From Desulfobacteraceae bacterium (GTDB lineage Bacteria > Desulfobacterota > DSM-4660 > Desulfatiglandales > Desulfatiglandaceae), in the NCBI GenBank assembly GCA_030611815.1, contig JAUWPC010000116.1, positions 1-9,794 of the forward strand: DNA of 9,794 nucleotides, given 5' to 3'. The notes beneath the pieces are model-generated. The model saw nothing but the letters and a program-made list of their open reading frames with translations, searched no databases and was not told the origin of the DNA. Both the position numbers and the translations under genes were made by a program. How positions within the stretch are numbered: the first letter of the stretch is position 1; each line of letters begins with the position of its first letter. Of this stretch, positions 6,558 to 9,794 are shown piece after piece.

Positions 6558-9053
6558 TTAACCACACTTGGTAAAACCGCAGAAATGACAGGTCATGCAG
6601 CCCTCTTCAAAACTGATGGTCTGGCCGCAGTCCGGGCAGGTTTCTCCAAGGAGGCTGTTTTCATATTTGCCGGGTTTTTTGAGAGGCCGATTTTTCATAT
6701 ACCTTTTTTCAAGGACCCTGCTGATCGCATCAGGAATGGAGAGGACCAATCCGTCCTTTTGAAATACAGGATGCTCACCCCCGATCCCCTTTAGCTGTTC
6801 AACGATTTTTTCAACCCTTACCCCCGCTCTGAGGGCTAAGGATACGAGCCTCCCGATCGCCTCGGTCTTTGCGGTGGTGGACCTTCCCGATTTACCGATC
6901 GTGGCAAACACCTCAAAAGGCCGATCCTCATACTCTGTAACAGTGACGTATAAGGCCCCCATGCCGGTCATCATCTTGGTCGTGAAGCCTTCCAGAGTCT
7001 CAGGCCGCTCTCTTACTGCACCCATGAACCCACTGCTATCGGTCTGCTTATCCTTATCGGCAAATGAAAGGACCTGGTTTTCCTTGCTCCCGTCTCTGTA
7101 AATGGTAACGCCTTTACACCCTAACTCATATGCCAGGTCATAAACCTTCCGCACGTCATCAATCGTGGCATCCCTGGGGAGGTTGACCGTCTTTGACACG
7201 GCGTTGTCCGTATGTTCTTGAAAGGCCGCCTGCATGCGGATATGCCACTCCGGGACAATATCGTGGGCAGTTACAAAGAGAGCTCTTTCCTTCTCGGGTA
7301 TCTCCTCCATACCCCTGATACTCCCCTCCTTAGCAATGGCGTCCATCAATTCAGGAGTGTAGAAACCCTTTTCCTTGGCCACTTTCTCAAAGTATGGATT
7401 CACTTCTAACAGCTTATCGTTATCCATGACATTTCTGACAAAACTGAGCGCGAATAAGGGTTCGATCCCGCTGGAACAGTCTGCTATGATACTGAGTGTG
7501 CCGGTTGGGGCGATGGTAGTGGTGGTTGCGTTTCTGTAAGAACATCCCTCCCGGTCTTTAAATGTGCTTTTATCAAAGTTTCCAAAAACTCCTCTCTCTT
7601 CTGCCAGGTCTTTGGATGCTTCATGGGATTCCCTCTGTATAAAACCCATCACCTCCTCTGCTGTCTCAAGGGCCATCTCCGTATGGTACGGAATCCCTAA
7701 CCGGTACAACAGGTCGGCAAAACCCATGACCCCGAGCCCGATCTTGCGATTCCCTTTCACCATATTATCAATTTCAGGCAATGGATATTTAGACATGTCA
7801 ATGGTATCATCCAAGAAACGGACACTCCACCAGACCACCTCCTTCAGTCCATCATAATCGATGGCAGGTCCTGTATCGGTCTCCGTTACGAACTTGGCCA
7901 AATTAATGGAACCGAGGTTGCATGCCTCCAAAGGAAGGAGTGGCTGCTCGCCACAGGGGTTAGTGCTCTCTATTTCCCCTAAGCCCGGGGTTGGATTGTC
8001 CCTGTTGATCCTGTCTAAGAATATGATACCCGGGTCCCCGTTTTCCCAGGCCTGTTTCACCAACCCATGATAGACTTCTGCGGCATCCAGCTCTCCAGCC
8101 TTTCTATTATCCCTGGGATCTTTCAGATCGTAAGACCCATTTCTCTTGACACTTTCCATGAAGGGGTCTGTGACGGTGACCGAGATATTGAAGTTATTCA
8201 GCTCGCGGTTATTCTTCTTACAGTAAATGAACTCCTTAATATCGGGGTGATCAACCCTCAGAACAGACATGTTGGCGCCCCTTCGTGTGCCCCCCTGTTT
8301 GACCTGCTCAGTGGCAGTATTGAAAATCCTCATAAAAGAAACCGGACCTGAAGCGATACCGCCTGTTGTGCCGACCCTGCTCTTGGCCGGCCTCAGGCGA
8401 GAGAAGGAAAACCCGGTTCCGCCACCCGACTTATGGATAAGCGCCGCGTTCTTCAGGGCATCGAAAATACCCTCCATGCTGTCTTCAATCGGGAGCACGA
8501 AGCATGCTGCTAACTGGCCTATTCTGCGTCCGGCGTTCATCAATGTGGGGGAGTTGGGGAGGAACTTTAACTCGGTCATCATCTGATAAAAGATCGCTTC
8601 CATTTCTTTCACCCGGGCGTCTCCTCCATACCTCTTCTCCGCCTTTGCAATATGTTTGGCCACCCGGCTGAACATCTCTTCAGGGGTTTCAATAATTCCC
8701 CCCTCGTCGTCTTTCCTGAGATATCTTCTTTCCAGCACCCGCCTTGCGTTGTCGGAAAGCGCCAGACCTTTTTTTATGAAAATAGACCTGTCCAACCGGA
8801 TCGGGGAGGTCTTGGAAAGTCCGAATTCAAGCAGTTTTGCCTCGATCATTGCCTCTATAACAGACATGGTAATGGTCTCGGTTTCCATCTTGGCGATTTC
8901 TTTGTGAAGAAATCTGCTGATGTCCATGGCCTGGTCTGTATTGATAGGGTTTTCCCTGACCAAAAGATCAGAAAACCGGTTGTCGTCCAACCTGTATGCA
9001 CCGAGATCAAAGGCTTCCTCATCTGTAACTAAGATCTTCCCTTCTTGGCCCAT
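6558..9053 (-). CDS. nrdJ: Adenosylcobalamin-dependent (class II) ribonucleoside-diphosphate reductase
   Basis: This 831-residue enzyme reduces ribonucleotides to deoxyribonucleotides using adenosylcobalamin to make the thiyl radical. It needs neither oxygen nor a second subunit. The N-terminal region leads into the barrel, with SPTLMNAG (168-175), redox Cys184 in AACFVLP, and HKSGGGTGFSFSRLRP (207-222). The active-site set is NPCGE (N365, C367 radical, E369) and the partner C378 in ACNLGSIN. APTGTLS (516-522) is the usual phosphate-site loop. Residues about 683-765 match the TSCPD domain of B12-dependent reductases. The tail carries six cysteines (806, 809, 819, 822, 825, 830: CPDCG, CMTCHFCG, KCG), a zinc-ribbon or redox tail. 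I start it at 9053 because AGGAGG (9065-9060) is 6 nt upstream of that ATG; the ATG at 9059 abuts the Shine-Dalgarno and is less likely. No cobalamin riboswitch or clear NrdR box is visible upstream. Confidence 0.96.
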   Translation of the reverse strand: MGQEGKILVTDEEAFDLGAYRLDDNRFSDLLVRENPINTDQAMDISRFLHKEIAKMETETITMSVIEAMIEAKLLEFGLSKTSPIRLDRSIFIKKGLALSDNARRVLERRYLRKDDEGGIIETPEEMFSRVAKHIAKAEKRYGGDARVKEMEAIFYQMMTELKFLPNSPTLMNAGRRIGQLAACFVLPIEDSMEGIFDALKNAALIHKSGGGTGFSFSRLRPAKSRVGTTGGIASGPVSFMRIFNTATEQVKQGGTRRGANMSVLRVDHPDIKEFIYCKKNNRELNNFNISVTVTDPFMESVKRNGSYDLKDPRDNRKAGELDAAEVYHGLVKQAWENGDPGIIFLDRINRDNPTPGLGEIESTNPCGEQPLLPLEACNLGSINLAKFVTETDTGPAIDYDGLKEVVWWSVRFLDDTIDMSKYPLPEIDNMVKGNRKIGLGVMGFADLLYRLGIPYHTEMALETAEEVMGFIQRESHEASKDLAEERGVFGNFDKSTFKDREGCSYRNATTTTIAPTGTLSIIADCSSGIEPLFALSFVRNVMDNDKLLEVNPYFEKVAKEKGFYTPELMDAIAKEGSIRGMEEIPEKERALFVTAHDIVPEWHIRMQAAFQEHTDNAVSKTVNLPRDATIDDVRKVYDLAYELGCKGVTIYRDGSKENQVLSFADKDKQTDSSGFMGAVRERPETLEGFTTKMMTGMGALYVTVTEYEDRPFEVFATIGKSGRSTTAKTEAIGRLVSLALRAGVRVEKIVEQLKGIGGEHPVFQKDGLVLSIPDAISRVLEKRYMKNRPLKKPGKYENSLLGETCPDCGQTISFEEGCMTCHFCGFTKCG

Positions 9054-9059
9054 GGACAT

Positions 9060-9065
9060 CCTCCT
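9060..9065 (-). promoter_or_regulatory. nrdJ: nrdJ ribosome binding site (decides the start)
   Basis: On the minus strand a perfect AGGAGG touches the first possible ATG (9059) with no spacer and lies 6 nt before the second (9053). Normal spacing favours 9053. Confidence 0.75.
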
Positions 9066-9086
9066 GTTCAGTACGTTCGAAAGTTC

Positions 9087-9154
9087 ATAATCATACTCTT
9101 TTACAGTCTATTTTAGGGATGTTCGATTATGATTATGATTATGATTATGATTAA
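9087..9154. repeat. Hexamer repeat, divergent copy with right array (GATTAT)4 GATTAA
   Basis: A right arm of five units (9125-9154) faces a short left arm ATAATC-ATACTC (9087-9098) across 26 bases. Both arms use the same unit types as the 4907 and 6467 copies, including the ATACTC variant, which argues for common origin. It lies in the nrdJ leader. If nrdJ is transcribed from 9310, the nrdJ transcript would contain it. Confidence 0.7.
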
Positions 9155-9219
9155 GAAAATAATCTAATGGCCGATGTTAAAACCAACGCCGAAATATATA
9201 ATCTAAATCCAACAGTTGA

Positions 9220-9495
9220 AAGTCAATTAAAGTGGCGTCAAGATGTCCTTTCTCGCAGGAGATCCCATTCATCCGGATCGGTGATAAGGACTCGCTTTTT
9301 CAGGAGAGGATCATATGGAAATCCCACTTGCGTGTCAAGGGAAAGAAAACCACGATATATGTGGTGTCAGGGTTGCTTTTTGATCTTGACCCCACAAACC
9401 CATACAGCCTATACTCCCTCGCTAAACCCCTTAGTTGCATAAGGAAGCGCGTTCTTATCCGTCATGATCCGGGGTTAATCATCAGGCCTTATGGA
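9220..9495 (+). other. Open frame of unknown nature continuous with the downstream lipoprotein gene
   Basis: After stop codons at 9199 and 9217, the frame of the downstream hydrolase stays open for 92 codons before its first ATG at 9496. Codon choice looks fairly coding-like, but I recognise no domain and the only early start is a GTG at 9238 without a Shine-Dalgarno. The sequence could be a gene remnant, an N-terminal extension, or plain leader DNA. The same stretch contains a minus-strand promoter candidate at 9310-9338. Confidence 0.3.
9310..9338 (-). promoter_or_regulatory. Strong sigma70-like promoter candidate facing nrdJ
   Basis: Read on the minus strand, TTGACA (9338-9333, perfect) is followed after exactly 17 bases by TATGAT (9315-9310, 5 of 6 matches). 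Transcription would begin near 9303 and reach nrdJ after a leader of about 250 nt that includes the hexamer array. No closer promoter of similar quality is seen. It overlaps the open frame on the other strand, so chance occurrence is possible. Confidence 0.45.
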
Positions 9496-9794
9496 ATGAA
9501 ATTTGTCGACAGGCGATATGTCTCACAAAAAAACCCTCAAAATAGATTGAGAAATGTCCTATCCATACTCTCTGCTACAGTCCTACTTTTGTTTTTTGGA
9601 TGCTTGGATCAAAAGTTCTACCAGGCCAACCATATAATCTATGAAGCTCCTGCCAATTATAACCTCCAGTATGAAGAAGTAATATTCAGCAGTAAAGATG
9701 GCACTGAGTTATACGGCTGGTTTATTCCGGCAACCGGAGATGCAATTGGAACTATAATCTATTTTCACGGCAATTATGGAAATTTGACTTATTA
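9496..9794 (+). CDS. Putative lipoprotein alpha/beta hydrolase (BEM46-like), 3' end cut by the window
   Basis: The first 99 codons of a hydrolase run off the window. The N-terminus has a basic stretch (QNRLRN), a hydrophobic core (VLSILSATVLLLFFG) and Cys36. Together these look like a lipoprotein signal peptide, though FFGC is a weak lipobox because Leu rather than Phe is preferred at -3. Next comes the family's entry region: an EEVIFSSKDGTELYGWFIP block (about 62-80), then IIYFHGNYGN, which matches the oxyanion-hole HGNxGN motif of BEM46/ABHD13-type alpha/beta hydrolases. The catalytic Ser, Asp and His lie beyond the window. It probably acts as a membrane-anchored esterase or lipase-like enzyme in the envelope; the substrate is unknown. 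The ATG at 9496 has only a weak AGG upstream. TTG at 9547 is an alternative start much nearer the signal peptide, and the frame also stays open upstream to 9220. The gene is divergent from nrdJ. Confidence 0.75.
   Translation, partial: MKFVDRRYVSQKNPQNRLRNVLSILSATVLLLFFGCLDQKFYQANHIIYEAPANYNLQYEEVIFSSKDGTELYGWFIPATGDAIGTIIYFHGNYGNLTY

Noticed and set aside
8652..9032. 126-codon + strand frame antisense to nrdJ
   Set aside because: It lies wholly inside the strongly conserved nrdJ coding region and shows no family motifs of its own.
6558..9059. nrdJ start at 9059
   Set aside because: That ATG directly abuts AGGAGG with no spacer, while the ATG at 9053 has the normal 6-nt gap.
2170..9154. CRISPR or telomere-like array interpretation of the hexamer repeats
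   Set aside because: The units are 6 bp without spacers and form facing arms. There are no unique spacers, no leader and no cas genes, and the loci are internal and dispersed.
9060..9310. Cobalamin riboswitch upstream of nrdJ
   Set aside because: I could not find the conserved B12-box-like core or the expected multi-helix layout; the stretch is mainly AT-rich repeat.
9167..9442. 91-codon + strand frame
   Set aside because: Its composition is rich in Arg, Ser and Thr with no domain, there is no ribosome binding site, and it competes with the more coding-like frame that continues into the hydrolase.

Overview
The window looks like chromosomal DNA of a free-living, largely anaerobic Gram-negative bacterium. 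A deltaproteobacterial (Desulfobacterota-type) lineage is my best guess. It rests on a B12-dependent class II ribonucleotide reductase, a fused TRAP permease of the 4TM/12TM type, a putative lipoprotein hydrolase, moderate GC, and long intergenic gaps rich in palindromic repeats. No rRNA or tRNA gene is present, so this placement is inference.

Layout, left to right. (1) Positions 35-2079: a metal-dependent cyclase/kynurenine-formamidase-like hydrolase and an amidase-signature amidase share an ATGA overlap on the + strand, so they form a translationally coupled pair of C-N hydrolases. (2) Positions 2080-2721: a 640-base gap with four things in it. These are a GC-rich hairpin, a truncated four-helix-bundle (S23/23S-IVP family) gene on the minus strand bracketed by inverted hexamer arrays, about 150 bases (2399-2549) holding only a weak promoter-like signal, and a 142-bp MITE-like element with perfect terminal inverted repeats. 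(3) Positions 2722-4779: a fused TRAP permease with no solute-binding protein beside it, followed by a good intrinsic terminator. (4) Positions 4907-6545: purD, standing alone and flanked on both sides by nearly identical 79-bp palindromic repeats. (5) Positions 6558-9053: nrdJ on the minus strand, convergent with purD. (6) Positions 9054-9794: the nrdJ leader with a fourth hexamer array, a strong sigma70-like promoter pointing at nrdJ, and the start of a putative lipoprotein alpha/beta hydrolase cut by the window end.

The unusual layer is the repeats. Four loci (2170-2398, 4907-4985, 6467-6545, 9087-9154) have the same design: a left arm of NTAATC-type hexamers facing a right arm of GATTAN-type hexamers. 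In three of them the arms enclose a short spacer (5, 5 and 26 nt). In the first they enclose the S23-family gene, which loses its C-terminal half exactly where the left array begins. This suggests a family of palindromic repeat elements associated with an S23/Avd-like four-helix-bundle protein. It is the best candidate here for something undescribed. The protein-coding genes themselves are ordinary metabolic genes: purine synthesis (purD) and dNTP supply (nrdJ) are housekeeping, while the hydrolase pair and the transporter look like accessory catabolism and uptake.
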